Shown: positions 44,601 to 55,806 of the stretch, piece after piece
Numbering within the stretch: the stretch's first letter is position 1
Layout: each line of letters begins with the position of its first letter
From: Enoplolaimus lenunculus
Lineage: Eukaryota; Nematoda; Enoplea; Enoplida; Thoracostomopsidae
Reading direction: 5' to 3'
Assembly (NCBI GenBank): GCA_030248215.1
Contig: JASANG010001941.1
Location: 146,379 to 210,378, forward strand
Length of the DNA: 64,000 nt
Translations under genes and position numbers: made by a program
The notes under the pieces: generated by a model
The model's input: the letters and a program-made list of their open reading frames with translations, nothing else
Told to the model about the DNA's origin: nothing
Database searches by the model: none

Positions 44601-47600
44601 ATTTAGTAATGTCAAGGTTAAGGTTCAACTGCAACTTTCCTAAACTTTCGTGGCATAATTTGCACCAGCATAAGTTGCATAGTTGACCTGCATAACGATA
44701 ACACAAAATAAGCAAACGATGTGTAGTAAAATACTTTATCGAAACCAATGCAGTTTACTAGAATTATTTCTCTCCGACTATATTCTGTATTTAACCATAA
44801 AACGTACAGCATCTAGAGCTACAGAAAACTAAAACTAAATTCATAATATACTAGGATTGCGCAAGTCCTCCGTCTATATACAACAGATAGAAGCCAAAAC
44901 CGATGCTGTCTGTAGATAGAACTACATGCACCACACAGAATTTCGCGATGTATAAAGAATACCAGAAAGCTGTTTTCTTTTTGCATCAACGCAGTTCTGG
45001 TGGGGTAGAAGGTATGAACCAAATAATACCCGGTTTAAAATCGGAACACGTCGGCCTTGCTGAAACTTAATTTTTTTCATAAACAGGAGGATCTTGGGCT
45101 AATCGGAACGCGTTTTGGTTACATATTCGCCTTCATAGAACGTACCCAATTGCATACTTATTTGCTTATGAGTAATCAGTCACGCTTGACAAAAATTAAA
45201 TAACTTATTTCACAAACAAGATCAACATCAGCTTCGCTGCATAGTTACCTTTATGGTATTATCACTAGATCCACTAACGATCCGTGTGTCGTCAAATTGT
45301 ACACATGATATGCCTAAAACACAAACACTAAAAGTACAACATAACTTTGGTTACATCAAGAGTGTTTGATGGAGAAGAGTATGCAACAGGGAATATTCTG
45401 AGTAGAAAAGAGTGTACCCAGCGCGCGTTGCAATTCTGGCCTTCCCCCCTTACTTAGGGGTCAAATTTTCAATAAACAATATAAATACATTGCAATCCTA
45501 TATCCTCATGCATACTTCGTTTATTCTTAAAAAAGAGAAACAATTAAACGTGCATTAAAACTGAAATTGACCCCCCCTTAAACAAACTGGGTCGGGCAAA
45601 AACTCAAGACGTGCTAATACATTGTGTACCATGCACAGCCCAGGTAGTTGAACACTCTTTCTAAGTATCATACACACTTGGTTACATCAACATTCGAATC
45701 CAATGCAAACATGCATTATACTACTTAAACAACATTCAAACTTTTTACAACACCAACAAACTAATAACGGTGTTACGCGACTGCAACCATTGTTTGGCTT
45801 TAATTTAGTGTTACATCGACAGCCAGTCTGACTATATGCCCAGTTTAATAATTTCACAAAATCACATGAAAAGGAAATACACACGTACCTTCTGAATGAC
45901 CTTCGAATACACGCAAAACACACCGCGCACGCGTCCAATTACGCCAAATGCGGAAACGATCACAGAATGCTTCTTTCCACTAAAACACCAAAAGTTAAAG
46001 AACGGTACACGAAAACAACATTCATTCCTCAACGTACTTCGATTTCGATGTTCCATCATGAATACAAGTGACAAATAATTAATCTATCAGAATCAAAACT
46101 CGGTTCAATACCGATATTCAAGTATTATCAACGACAAATTTTATTATTAAATTAACCGCCATAAAATTACCCGGACACGTCCATCAGGTGTGTTACGATG
46201 CGCAATAAGCTGCTTTTGTTCGGCAGCTTCGTCTGCCATTCGACAATGAGGTGATGATAAACACAAATATTTCCACAGACATGGTTCTTCCGTAATTTGA
46301 CGCCACTTTTTACACACTCGCGAGCACTTTGAAATGCTCGCTGCAACAAAATTTCAATCAACAATTAAAACGCTACGTAAAAATTGACATACAGCATTTA
46401 AATTCGAATACTCGCGTGTTATTATGATCTGGCCATTTAACATTTTTCTAGGACGTTTACATCTGGTGTCGAACTAAATCCACGGGTCTAAGGTTTTACC
46501 AGTCTCAGTTTATGGATTAAGATTTACGAACTTCAGCCCACAGATTATCTTGGGAACTGTTTAATACAAAGACCCGCCTTATTCCATACTGCTCCTAACT
46601 ATAACAATACCATTTGGCTATACCTGGGTCAAGATACGTCAAAATTTTCATCGCAATCATATTTGGAAGCATTGAAAATCCGTCAGATCCATGCCCACTG
46701 CTATGACTGTTACATGTGTGATTGCGGCCATAAAATGACGTATTTGTCGAAATGCAGTTGACGTCCAACGCACCGGCCAAATAATACAACTGAGCTTGAC
46801 TGCAAGACGCCTGTAAATATAAGGGCAGTACAAAAACAAGATAAAGTGAATATGCAGCAAAAATCAGCGTTTACGCTATTTCAGTAAACACAAACATAAT
46901 ATGTACCGAGCGTATGCGAACACTTATCTAAAATTATATACAATAAATATTATATTGTTTTTAGGTCAGTGTGCAGATACTAGAACAAAACATACCAATA
47001 TTGTTTTCAAAACGCGATTTTTATGCGTATCATCGGCATTTGATTCCAAAAACTCTCTAATGTCCTAAAAATAAACATAAGTAAATAATAAACACTGTTC
47101 CAGGTAACACTGCAAGCATTATCGAATAACTACTAATTTTAACAATGTTCAGTTTTCAGCACCAGAATTATACCGGATACCAAAATATACCGGAGCCGGC
47201 GTCGGTTATTTAAGCACATGTTCAACAAAAAGTTAAACATTATCAAGCTACGTAATTTGGTACCGCTTACTATATGTTGTAATATTGTTTTATAAGAGTC
47301 TTAGTATCAAATTGGGGGGGCTTCGTGGAGTGCTTATTTTTGTTATATCTAACAAATTTCACAGCGAAATATTATGATTTTGGTCACTGATAATGGTATG
47401 ATATTGTTATGTGATGCTTTTGAGCAATAAATATCCGGCAAAGCAATGGCTAAACCGAATATTTGGTTGAACCCTACTCAGAGCCTTTCGCCACTTAAAC
47501 AGACTGAACGCGAAATACACATATCAAAACTGCCGGCTATCCTTTCCAATCTATACTCACCGCGCCCATCATAAACAACGGTTACCTTGATTTTCCAGTC

Positions 47601-47984
47601 AGAAACACCGCTATTCGCATTTATCAGCCCACCGCCGTTGCAGTCACGCACGTATCCGGCAGAATTATTGCTTTCCGGTGTGTTACACTGCGTTTGGACG
47701 CTAACATGTTTCGACCCGGCGTTATTATGCTTCGAATGTGGTTGATAACCACAGCAACTACTCGAATTAGATGCACGGCTGCTAGAAGCAGGTAGTGAAT
47801 TTGTGCTCGTAGCGCTGTTATATCTGCGATTCGATTTTGATCTTGTTACAGGACCTTCACCGTTAATTAACGGGGTATCTTGACTATTATTATGGCAACA
47901 ACTGTGCTGATGATGACCATTTTCTTCAATGAATGAACTTGATGAAGGCAGTGAACCAACACAGTTTGCTATTCCACAGTGCAT
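41607..47984 (-). CDS. F-box / WD40-repeat protein, SCF substrate receptor type, complete (13 exons)
   Basis: Exons: 47984-47586, 47064-46996, 46810-46624, 46340-46171, 45979-45889, 45313-45249, 44590-44465, 44285-44196, 43722-43634, 43391-43313, 42851-42652, 42171-42114, 41747-41607; 587 residues, all junctions GT-AG and in frame. Residues 1-130 are Ser/Asn/Cys-rich. About 134-176 (DIREFLESN to YYLAGALD) resembles the dimerisation helix of Cdc4/FBXW7 and beta-TrCP. The F-box is about 200-245 (MLPNMIAMKILTYLDP, CSRVCKKWRQITEEPCLWKYL). A linker with WKEAFCDRFRIWRNW leads to seven WD40 repeats (299-587), each with GH and a V(S/A)SGSxDxTIK(V/F)WD-like end. It ends LWDFSC. By family knowledge the F-box binds Skp1 and the propeller binds phosphodegrons in an SCF ubiquitin ligase. 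It is of the Cdc4/Met30/FBXW7 group; I could not assign an exact vertebrate orthologue. An extra DWSQEE insert precedes repeat 6. Repeats mostly break at the KxWD junction, one exon per blade. Confidence 0.93.
45360..45677 (+). mobile_element. Short element in F-box gene intron 5, 13-bp flanking direct repeat
   Basis: ttggttacatcaa stands at 45347-45359 and again at 45678-45690. Inside, AGAGTGTTTGATGG at the left faces GTTGAACACTCTT at the right as short inverted ends. It shares several blocks with 35666-35940. A third fragment with ACGTACCCAATTGCATAC lies near 45128-45160. A 13-bp duplication is long for a DNA element and may be 8-9 bp plus matching ends. Confidence 0.6.
47150..47478. repeat. 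Degenerate CCGG-arm element in F-box gene intron 1
   Basis: TATACCGGATACC and ACCGGAGCCGGCGTCGG at the left and ATCCGGCAAAGC and GAATATTTGGTTGAACCCTA at the right resemble the hAT-like arms and a decayed terminus. The ends cannot be set precisely. Confidence 0.45.
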
Positions 47985-49320
47985 AATAATAAAACGAAAA
48001 TACTAATTTGGATTTTAGTGTTCTAAAACATTTGACCAACAATTTTGACAATTTCTGGTAAAAATTCTAAAGGCGATGTTTATTTTCAAGCGGAGATGGA
48101 CAAGACTTTCCGTTGCACTTTGAAATTGTTTTTCAAACTAAGCAGGTTTCTCTGTTAAGCTTCAGCATTGCTCGTCCTGCATTTTAAGCGGACTTTAAGC
48201 TCAAACACGTGCGCCGTCCACAATGAGATCTTAATCTGTCTAGTGTTTAACCCTTTCTCACATGAATATTTACAATTTCATATGAGAGGTAATTTCAAGA
48301 TAAGATTTCAACCACAGCCGCACGGGTCAAAGGCGTTTACGATGACCACTGAGCTATAGGAGCTTGACGCTCGAGCCCGAGGGGGCTTTCAAGTCTTGTG
48401 GAGATTTTGCACTGCTTATAATATGTTACAATTGCTAAACACTGCACACAGTGTATATATTACTCGTACTTTATGAGTGAGACGGTTAATGAACATTTTT
48501 TAAAATGTCAAGACATACCAAGCCACTCATACCATATTATGAGCTCTTTGAAACGCTACTGTTTATAAAAAAGAGCCACACAAAAGACCACAACGCGTGA
48601 AATTTATTCCAGTAATAACCTGGCACTAAAACAGTCACGACTCCAAAATATTTTATTCAAACACGTTTTTATTGACATCTTTGTTATACGGGGTAGGCTT
48701 CGCTAGCACCCTACTATCACCTGCTAAACATGTCAATGAAACTTATCAGTTTGCGGTTATCTATCCCATTACACTAAAGTTAGGCTATGGAACCATACGT
48801 ATTTCGTTGTTTCGAGCAAATACACAGTAATAAATTATGAAACACCACGCCATAATTACAAAATAACTCAATTGTTGAACATCGTGCGATATTGCAATAC
48901 ACCTTACAGATAATACGACCTCATGATGAAATTAACAAACAGCAGTTCTCAAATATCGCAGTGTTTAAAATAAGCAACATGTTCCCAATTATACTGCGAA
49001 GAAAATGTGTCGTAACTGCCTCCACCATACAATGACCACCGTCACAATACTAATTACCCTTTTTTACAAATTCTTAGAAAACAAGTTGCTACATCCGTAC
49101 GGGAAAATCAACTTTGTTAGTTGCGCTTATACTTTTACACGGTTCCATTTGGCAACGTCGGCCCGCATTGCGCACTAATTGATGCACGGAAAGAAATACA
49201 GGTCTAGAGTGTACAGGTAAATTTAATCTGTAGCGCGGTCATACCGAGTACAATACCTTAAGCGGTACCCTTATACTGCAGTTATAACAGTAAGTTTAAA
49301 AAACTAAGACTGATATAAAT
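47985..49320. other. Spacer between F-box and MRPL58 genes (both minus strand)
   Basis: It contains the F-box 5' UTR and promoter side and a composite SINE copy (48237-48512). On the minus strand a TTTTAG acceptor-like site is about 40 bases before the F-box ATG. From 48513 to 49320 I see nothing beyond AT-rich DNA. Confidence 0.5.
48237..48512 (-). repeat. Composite tRNA-like SINE, copy 1
   Basis: Read on the minus strand: CATTAACCGTCTCACTCATA, an AT-rich stretch with GCAGTG words, GTGCAAAATCTCCACAAGAC, CCTCGGGCTCGAGCGTCAAGC, then a tRNA-like block (A-box TAGCTCAGTGGTCATCG, B-box-like GGTTGAAATCTT) and a short tail. The same blocks in the same order form the plus-strand copy at 56205-56508. 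Confidence 0.7.
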
Positions 49321-52152
49321 TCATTCATCATATTCTTTTCGACTCCGCTTCAGCTGAGACCGACGCGCTTTCTCCAGTAGTCGAAGGCGCGCTGCAGCTT
49401 CTTGCCTTAAAACAAATATGTTATGTATACAACATACAATTATGACGAAAATTAAGTGCATTAAGTCTTTAGCCCCACACTGACATCTACTACAATACTG
49501 CGAGGCATCTACACAACAGTACAGTTTACACTCAGATTCAAAAAAAGAAATCTGCTCACCTTCTCACCAAGTCTGCTTGTTTCTCAGCACTCAAAGGTCT
49601 TTGCTCTGTCTCAAGCTCTGTAGCACACTCGAAAAGCGCTGATCGTAATTTATCGATACAATCAGCTAAATTAAGCGATGCAGACCGCGTCCGTTCTGAC
49701 TGAAGTTGAAATTCTCCGGCTTTGTTTACCCGATGCTTGTACTAAAGGTTTAATTAAACAATTCAAATTATATTAGGATAGGTGTCCCGATGCCGAGCTC
49801 CGGCATCGGAGTTATATACGTTATAGACAAGGACAGAAAGAACCATCTTCAAAAGGTGAAACACATTCATTGAGGTTTTTGTACTTAGATTCTGGTTTCT
49901 TGTAAACTATTGCTTTCAGTTAAGTTCCGCGGCGATTTCGACTGAGTTAAGAAGGATTTAGCGTCTGTGTACAATTTTCGTTTTATTTTGGCGACATTTT
50001 ACCACTTCATTTTGTGGGGTGACAATTTCAGGGGCCCTGGATTCGCCATTGTGGTAGCCTAGCTTCAGCCCTGTGTGTAACCACCTCTGTAATAGGTATT
50101 ATACAAACCACTCATAATAACCATTATGTAACCTGCCTGTACATTATAACAACTAGAAATGCACCCTGCAAAAGAAGCAAGACGCTTGAACTTACCTACC
50201 TTTGAAAAGAATCGTTTAGACACTTCCGGATGCATCCAGTCAATATCACTTATATTGAACGATACAACTGCTCTCGAGTTAGCTGCAATAATAAATGACT
50301 ATGCCAACAAAACTAAGCTAAGATTATTGCTTGCTATAATAAAAACCCATGTCATAAAACGGTTGAAAACTATATATTCACACGGATAGAAAGCGAGAAA
50401 AATTGCTTGAAGTGTCAGCGTGACATACTATGCTTTTTCGAAATCAAAGAGCAGATATTAAAACACGCGGTTTGAATTAATTTTTATAGACAACAATGGG
50501 ATACGAGTGAAACAGTAAAAAATTTTCATAAATTGTCTACTATTTCGGCCCCAGTCCCGGCACTTTCTGGGCCCGGCCCCGGGACAACTCGGATAATGAA
50601 TTCAAATCTAATTCTAGATTACAACCAAATATCAGAACGTAGCTTAAAATTCTTCATTCCGTGCCTTAATGTACCCAAACTGTTTATGTGACAAAATTTA
50701 ACATAATGTGGATGTCCGTTTGTCAGTCTGTCCGTTCGAAAAGAATCTCAGGAACCACTGCACCGATTTTGATAACCTTTTTTTGGTTGAAAGCGTATTA
50801 TCCCGGGGTGTTAACCTCGCATTGCTGATTTAAAATTTTGAGCCGTTTATTAGCTACAGGCTAATTTGCATAAATGGTTAAGCCTAAATTGGGACTTTCT
50901 ACGGTATTTAACTAATTATTAGGGTTACAAGCTATCTAAACTGCTTAAGTGTGTTCGAGCTTCGTTCAATAAATGTAGTCCCACTATGCCTGGTACTAAT
51001 CAATGGTTTGTAGCGTTGCGTTCAGTTGCAATATTTGTTTGGCCCATGTTCATTTTAAGGGCATCCGGTTCTCCTTAGGTACTATAAAATAGAGGGGGCT
51101 AAGATCAAGGCTGGGAGTCTAGGTCTCAGTCTCTTCAAGTCTCGATATTTGGCATTGGCAGGTCAATCTTTCTTGAGTTACGGTGGTTTGGAACCTACAC
51201 TAGAAGTCGAGGATTCAGAAAATGCTGGTAGACTTGTAAAAAGCATAAGTTAATATTGTTGAAACAAGTAATGTCTGATGAAAATAAAATCGCTATGAAT
51301 TTTCATAGTTACGCAATATTAATTAGCAGATATTCTGACAACACATAAAAACAACAAAAACAGCATTATAAATAATTTATGAAAATTTCATTTATTCGGT
51401 GATGACCAAAAGTTGACCGAGACCAAGACATTTCATGGCCGGTCTCCACAGATCCCTGGCTCGGAATAAGGCTATTATTTTCGCGTAGGCGTAGGGTTAG
51501 TTATAGAACCCCGTTTTTACGCTGAAGTTCAGGCTTAGCATTATATATCTGTAATAAGCACAATTGTGGGCAGTTGTTCAATGGTACGACCCTTTGTTAT
51601 CCACATTTTCTAATCTTCTAATGTCGATAAATAATTGGCCATGACAACTGTGAATAACAATGCTAAAAGTTGCGCTGTATATACATTTTATAAAATAGTA
51701 TGCGAGGACTGAAACCTGTGTAAATTATCAAAACTAACAACAGCTAAACACTACGTAAGCTGACCTTACTTTTGTTCGCATGTTGACCGCCTGGACCGCC
51801 ACTACGACCGTATTGGATTTTTAGTTTATCTAAAACGTTAATGTCTTGGTTGAGCAAAGATATGTACAAATATACCTACCGCAGTTTTAGAGGCAATCGA
51901 GTTCACACGTGAACTATCACAACTAAAAAATCTAGGTTCCTGTTTGGAGTTAAAAACGATAAATATTCTCATGTACAAACGTTTCAAAGCAAGTCCATAG
52001 CTTGTGCATGTAATCTTTCCTGTAACATTATGCAAAATACCCAATATTCAACTTCGACAATAATAAGCACACAATATTATATTTTACATACCCATGGGAA
52101 TATGCCCGCTAAACGATGGCACTTCAGAAATTGATTCTAGACCGCTCTTGAC
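49321..52152 (-). CDS. MRPL58: Mitochondrial peptidyl-tRNA hydrolase MRPL58 (ICT1), 5' exon not found
   Basis: Exons 52152-52092, 51829-51770, 50282-50200, 49741-49560 and 49405-49321 (stop) join in frame with GT-AG introns into about 156 residues. The product has FSGHIPMDKLKIQYGRSG, then the class I release factor motif GGPGGQ with HANK after it, RAVVSFNI, DWMHPEVSKRF, HRVNKAGEF, ERTRSASLNLADCIDKL and a basic C-terminal tail. ICT1/MRPL58 is built into the large mitoribosomal subunit and rescues stalled mitoribosomes by hydrolysing peptidyl-tRNA. The GGQ supplies the catalytic glutamine and the basic tail enters the mRNA channel; both are present. The first exon here begins at an acceptor, so the initiating Met and mitochondrial targeting peptide must be upstream (above 52152). 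I could not identify it. GPGGQHANKT replaces the human GPGGQNVNKV. Confidence 0.93.
51005..51090 (-). repeat. Block shared with 17590-17690
   Basis: Reverse complement reads TTTTATAGTACCTAAGG, GGATGCCCTTAAAATGAAC, GGGCCAAACAAATATTGC and GAACGCAACGCTACAAA. It matches the right end of the split MITE in SF3A1 intron 3 and its flank. It lies in an MRPL58 intron. Confidence 0.6.
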
Positions 52153-52539
52153 CTGAAGAATACGATAAAATTAAATAGAATTCATTAGTTTAGTATAATA
52201 AGCAAACCTTGACAATCGCCGAAAATAAAACATGGAAGGAAGATTTCGCTTCCGTCCGTTATGAAAATCTAAAATACAGCCATAAAGTGAAGACAGGCGC
52301 TCATTCGTGGTTTATTTGCTTTTGATTAAAAGGTTAAGTATTTATATAAGTTGGCTACTTAAGTAATTACTTAAGTATAACTTAAGTAAGATTTCATAAA
52401 CCTAGCCATTGAACGTATATGTTAAAAAATAATTCATTTTTCTGTGTAAGCTGAAACGTATCAAAACTTGAACTTCTTGACTTGCCCAGAAATGTAATCG
52501 GAGCAAGATGTTAAAGACGCTCGCTTGTAAACAGCAGTT

Positions 52540-52792
52540 TTCCCGTATCCGGCCGGTTTAAACCGGATACGGTTAAACGTTAATATATTTCGTGTCCGAC
52601 CTCAGTTCTAGGATTTATTACCTAACACAACAAATATCGATTTATATAACAAACTATTTAAAATTTTCATTACTTAAAAATGAAAAAACATATTGGCGAA
52701 CATTGTTGGATATGGCTTTTCGAAATCCGAATCCGAACCCCAAAATTTTGCCGGATCCGAATCCGGACCTTCGGTACTACCCTGGTGCGTGC
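52540..52792. mobile_element. hAT-like element, CGAATC subfamily, rearranged
   Basis: From GTTAATATATTTCGTGTCC on, the sequence follows the right half of the 18089-18455 element, ending CCGAATCCGGACC and ACTACCCTG. The left arm is replaced by CCGGCCGGTTTAAACCGG-type sequence. Confidence 0.65.
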
Positions 52793-53924
52793 TAGGAAAA
52801 ACTTTCTATGAAAGTGTGCCCAGCGGTGACACCCCTTCATCATTTGCAGAGGAAAGCGTCCTGCGAAAAGCTTTCAAAGGGCTAGTAGGGTGATAAGCGA
52901 GGGTGCCCTTTAACTTTTAAACTGATGAACCACTTCACTTATTTTAGGAAAAAGATGCGTGCCCGTGCAGCCATATAATATATTCGAGAGGTGCAATTTG
53001 AGGTTGTTGATTTGCCCGGAAATGGAATCGGAGCAAGATGTTAAATACGTGTATATGTCCATTTGTAAAAAATAGTTTAAAACATTGGGCACCACAACCA
53101 TGAATATCCGGTTTCCGCGGGTATCCGGCAGCTCCCTAGTGCTGTTACATATAAATATAAATTATATCAAATAAAAAACCAGAGTGTAACTGGATATTGC
53201 TTGGCGTAAAATACATGACAAAATCATAAATTATTATGTTTCATATTCAAGATTCCAGGTTGGATGCGGTCCAAAATCAGCGTCCCACACATTTCAATAC
53301 CCGACATATTGTTTTGAAGCTGGTCAAATCTTATTGGGTACATATACACTGTAACTATAACAAATCATGCACAAACGCCATTCATACACGTATCAAACAA
53401 TTCAAACCTGCTCTTTTTTGTTCTTCCGACCATTACTATCACTATCCCTGCAAAGAGGATCATGGGCGGACGAAGTTTCAATTGACACAAAAGCACGATT
53501 GAAGAATAGTGTATTCCGTACAAACACCAGTCGAGAGGTTGTTAGTGCAGCAGTCCAAATATTAGCTGTGGTCGAAGCCATAGCTTATTTACGTACTATA
53601 TACCTATAAAAGATCTTAAAAATTATACTGCGAATATACCACGGTGCAACCGAAATTCCGATTTCAATTAGAATTCCGATTCAAAACCAGTTCCGATTTC
53701 GATTGCACAACCAATCGGAATCGGAATTTTCAAATTTGTTATTCGCAGGAAAGTGTGGTCTCGGACTGGGTTTTAACCGAGACCAAAGGAGAAAGACCAG
53801 GACCCGTTTTTTCTGCTAACGTTCACAATATGACTCCGCGACGGTTATCGCAAATTCTTTTTTAACAGGAAACCCCAAACTTTTTATATTGTTGTGTCAA
53901 AACACATATAGTTGTGACATTTAG

Positions 53925-54105
53925 GGAATCGTTTAAAAAATTTTAAGTTTCAATTAACACTAAAATATCATTCTGATAAACGCTAAAAAGCGTTTACTAT
54001 TATATAACAGAGCTTAAAGATACTAGCAATTGACGATTCATTTTCCTTGGAAAAGAGCTGAAAGCGTAGTTTTGAACCTGAAAGCGCTCTATATTTTATC
54101 GTTTG
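53925..54105. repeat. Dispersed repeat, second copy (see 23770-23945)
   Basis: Shares TTTCAATTAACACTAAAATAT, GCGTTTACTATTA, AGAGCTTAAAGATACTAGC, ATTGACGA and GAAAGCGCTCTATATTTT with the copy in SF3A1 intron 13. Class unknown. Confidence 0.6.
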
Positions 54106-54717
54106 CTTTTGATAAGATAACTTATCTATCAATATAAGTGATATATAATAGTTTAGCTTTACAATAAAATGTCATCACCAATTTGTTCATGCGTGTGAAT
54201 TGACAAAGTATTGATGAACAGAAGTGCCCATCCCTGCTTCACGGACGACAAAGTTGGTTGAACGTAGGTAAGTATTCTTGACTCGTGACATTGAAGTAAA
54301 TCCAATCCAGGCTTTCAGCTATAAAATAGCGGTTAGCGCAGGCGCTGTGGGTAACGACATACACACACCAGTATAACCGGATATCGCGACCGTACAACTT
54401 CGCAATGCAAAAGTTTTCGGATTGCCTTTGTACTGTCTCATATCATACCCGAATTTCCTTACACACCCGCACATTTACACACATCTAAATATAGCGAAAT
54501 CTGAAGCCCAGGACCCAGCAAATGGTCTAAAATAATTAATTTTCTCACATTGCGAGGTGTTTAAAATTGCTGCCAACCAATAGGCACCTTAAATCAAAAT
54601 TATATTTGTACATAAAAACAAATTATTTGTATGTTCACAAAATTGCTAGTTACGAATCCGTGTCCGGTATAATTTGCTGTTCCGATTCCGATTTCGGCAT
54701 AATCCAGTTGCGCTTGT

Positions 54718-54835
54718 CAGAACTGCAGGATCGGGTCGACCCTTTCGTCGAAGTACATCATCTGATCTCTGCTCGCGAGTCAAACGCACTACCCATTACA
54801 CCAAGCGGCCGATATCATATCTTTCCTTAGTGCTA
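54718..54835 (-). repeat. tRNA-like sequence, minus strand
   Basis: On the minus strand, TTGGTGTAATGGGTAGTGCG fits an A-box/D arm and AAGGGTCGACCCGATCC a B-box-like T arm about 60 bases later. The stretch between is too long and unpaired for a tRNA, so a SINE head or pseudogene is more likely. Confidence 0.4.
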
Positions 54836-55156
54836 TATGTGCATGTGAGACTTAACAATACACACATTACGCAGATACACACATAGACCACTTATACCAA
54901 CAAAATCTGACACTTTGCACCTGCAAGATTTTAGCAGATATAGTTTGCACCTGCTTATCACACATGCATACTTTTGCTGGGAGACCGAACAGGTGCATGT
55001 TTTAATCGAAATCCCGTCTCCCGTAACAAAACGTGAAACGCTTACATTGGACTTATACCCAAAACGCTTATTTCCACTAGCTAAGTAACTACCGTTTTAA
55101 AGTTAACCTTAAACTGGCAAGTATTTTATTCAATTAGATAAACATAAAACATTCTC

Positions 55157-55390
55157 GGCCCATATACAGAACAATGCTAAGAACAGGACCGTAACGTTTT
55201 TTGGCGACTCTGTAATAGACTAGGTTTACTTTTTAGACTAATTTTTTTGCTAGGGCTCAGGCTTAATAGGCTTTAGGCGTTATGCTTAGGTGTAGCCCCC
55301 TTCTTACGCTTAGGCTCCGGTTTAGGCTTAAGCTCAGGCTTAGGAATAAGCTTGTACTGCTCAGTCGGCTCTGTTCTATGCATTAGTCAC
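55157..55390. mobile_element. MITE, GGCCCATGTA family, long diverged copy
   Basis: GGCCCATATACAGAACA at the left and CTCTGTTCTATGCATTAG at the right, with an expanded interior of CTTAGGCTCCGGTTTAGGC and similar motifs. No clear target duplication. Confidence 0.65.
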
Positions 55391-55806
55391 CCCACCAATA
55401 ATATATATTACATACAGTGCCAATGCCTATGCTAAAAGCCAGTTTGGCGTCATTCAGTTATGAAGCTTTATAGAAGCTGTTAACCGGGTAGCAGAAAAAT
55501 GTCTTAAGCTCTAGTTTGGCTTATGTCCGATTTGTTTTAAATAAAAGGTTCTCAACAACTTTTTTGATTGCCGCCCTAATGTACAGTTTAATGTCGTTAT
55601 TTTGCATCAAAAATAAATACTTGATTCGGAACTATCCTCTTGACAACATGTTTGACTCTTCGTAAGTCAGCTGTCCAAGTTTAATTTGAAATTAGGTCGA
55701 CTCTAACGTCTCTAGAATCCAGCTAGACTTTCTGCTATAAAACCATAGTATTCAACAATGAAATACTTTAAATTTCTGCTTTAAATGTTTTAATAGCTAT
55801 GAGTGA

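Noticed and set aside
50690-50800. TGTCCGTTTGTCAGTCTGTCCG followed by CCACTGCACCGATTTTG
   Set aside because: It resembles sequence seen in some invertebrate repeats, but with no visible ends, second copy or coding link here it could not be assigned to a class.
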